Origin: JBBDYG01 sp040901765
Lineage (GTDB): Bacteria; Planctomycetota; Planctomycetia; Pirellulales; Lacipirellulaceae
DNA: 39,281 nucleotides
Direction of reading: 5' to 3'
Assembly (NCBI GenBank): GCA_040901765.1
Contig: JBBDYG010000046.1
Location: 1 to 39,281 of the forward strand
Part shown: positions 39,244 through 39,281 of the stretch, one piece after another
How positions within the stretch are numbered: position 1 is the stretch's first letter
Layout: every line of letters starts with the position of its first letter
The notes under the pieces: model-generated
The model's database searches: none
What the model saw: only the letters and a program-made list of their open reading frames with translations
Told to the model about the DNA's origin: nothing
Program-made: the position numbers and the translations under genes

Positions 39244-39281
39244 AATTCTCTCCAAGCCGCTTACCATATGTCCACGGGATT

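Overview
The window looks like a chromosomal stretch of a GC-rich planctomycete (Pirellulales-like). The basis is gene content: a secretin-N-domain protein without a pore, an EF-hand exported protein, an inverse-autotransporter-like beta-helix protein, a small lipoprotein and several conserved proteins of unknown function. Many intergenic palindromes and many genes without a Shine-Dalgarno (SD) sequence also fit. No rRNA, tRNA, phage, transposase or CRISPR array was seen. About 37 protein genes can be supported.

Layout. 1-0.3 kb: an antitoxin-like gene, then the start of a possibly broken PIN toxin cut by the window edge. 0.36-5.4 kb (minus): three exported proteins (secretin-N repeats, glycine-zipper lipoprotein, five-EF-hand protein). 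5.5-9 kb (plus): cinA and glutamine-dependent nadE. 9-16.2 kb (minus): rlmKL, a DUF2608 HAD-like protein, a multi-zinc-ribbon protein and a giant barrel plus beta-helix surface protein. 16.5-18.1 kb (plus): a DUF2089 regulator and a membrane TPR protein. 18.3-23.5 kb: an exported LD-carboxypeptidase, purU, an AAA+ ATPase, dcd and nth. 23.8-28.1 kb (plus): a Bax-inhibitor-1 protein, DUF309, a LON-domain protein, folE, a polytopic membrane protein and a zinc-ribbon membrane protein. 28.3-34.9 kb (plus): an FAD/Fe-S oxidoreductase overlapping moaD, then moaE, moaA, a cysteine desulfurase and a YkgJ-type cysteine-cluster protein, which together make a molybdopterin and sulfur-transfer group. 35.3-39.2 kb (plus): an HU protein with a long tail, a small lipoprotein, pyrD, trpS and an unrecognised, less GC-rich gene.

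The most unusual signal is between the genes. At least ten families of dyad-symmetric or short tandem repeats fill the intergenic regions, and several are part of the coding sequences. One palindromic family encodes the last residues of MoaE, supplies the start codon and first residues of MoaA, and gives an unrelated TPR protein the same C-terminal tail. Two convergent genes (nadE and rlmKL) both end in MTNDE because an inverted heptamer array covers both stop codons. Tandem arrays with a 7-bp period but unrelated sequences lie just upstream of the start codons of nadE, purU, dcd, the 26,951 membrane gene and the cysteine desulfurase, where a ribosome-binding site would be. Genes with a clear SD lack such an array at that position. 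I read this as a repeat ecology that sets gene boundaries and perhaps translation initiation. The pattern is seen directly; the function is inference.
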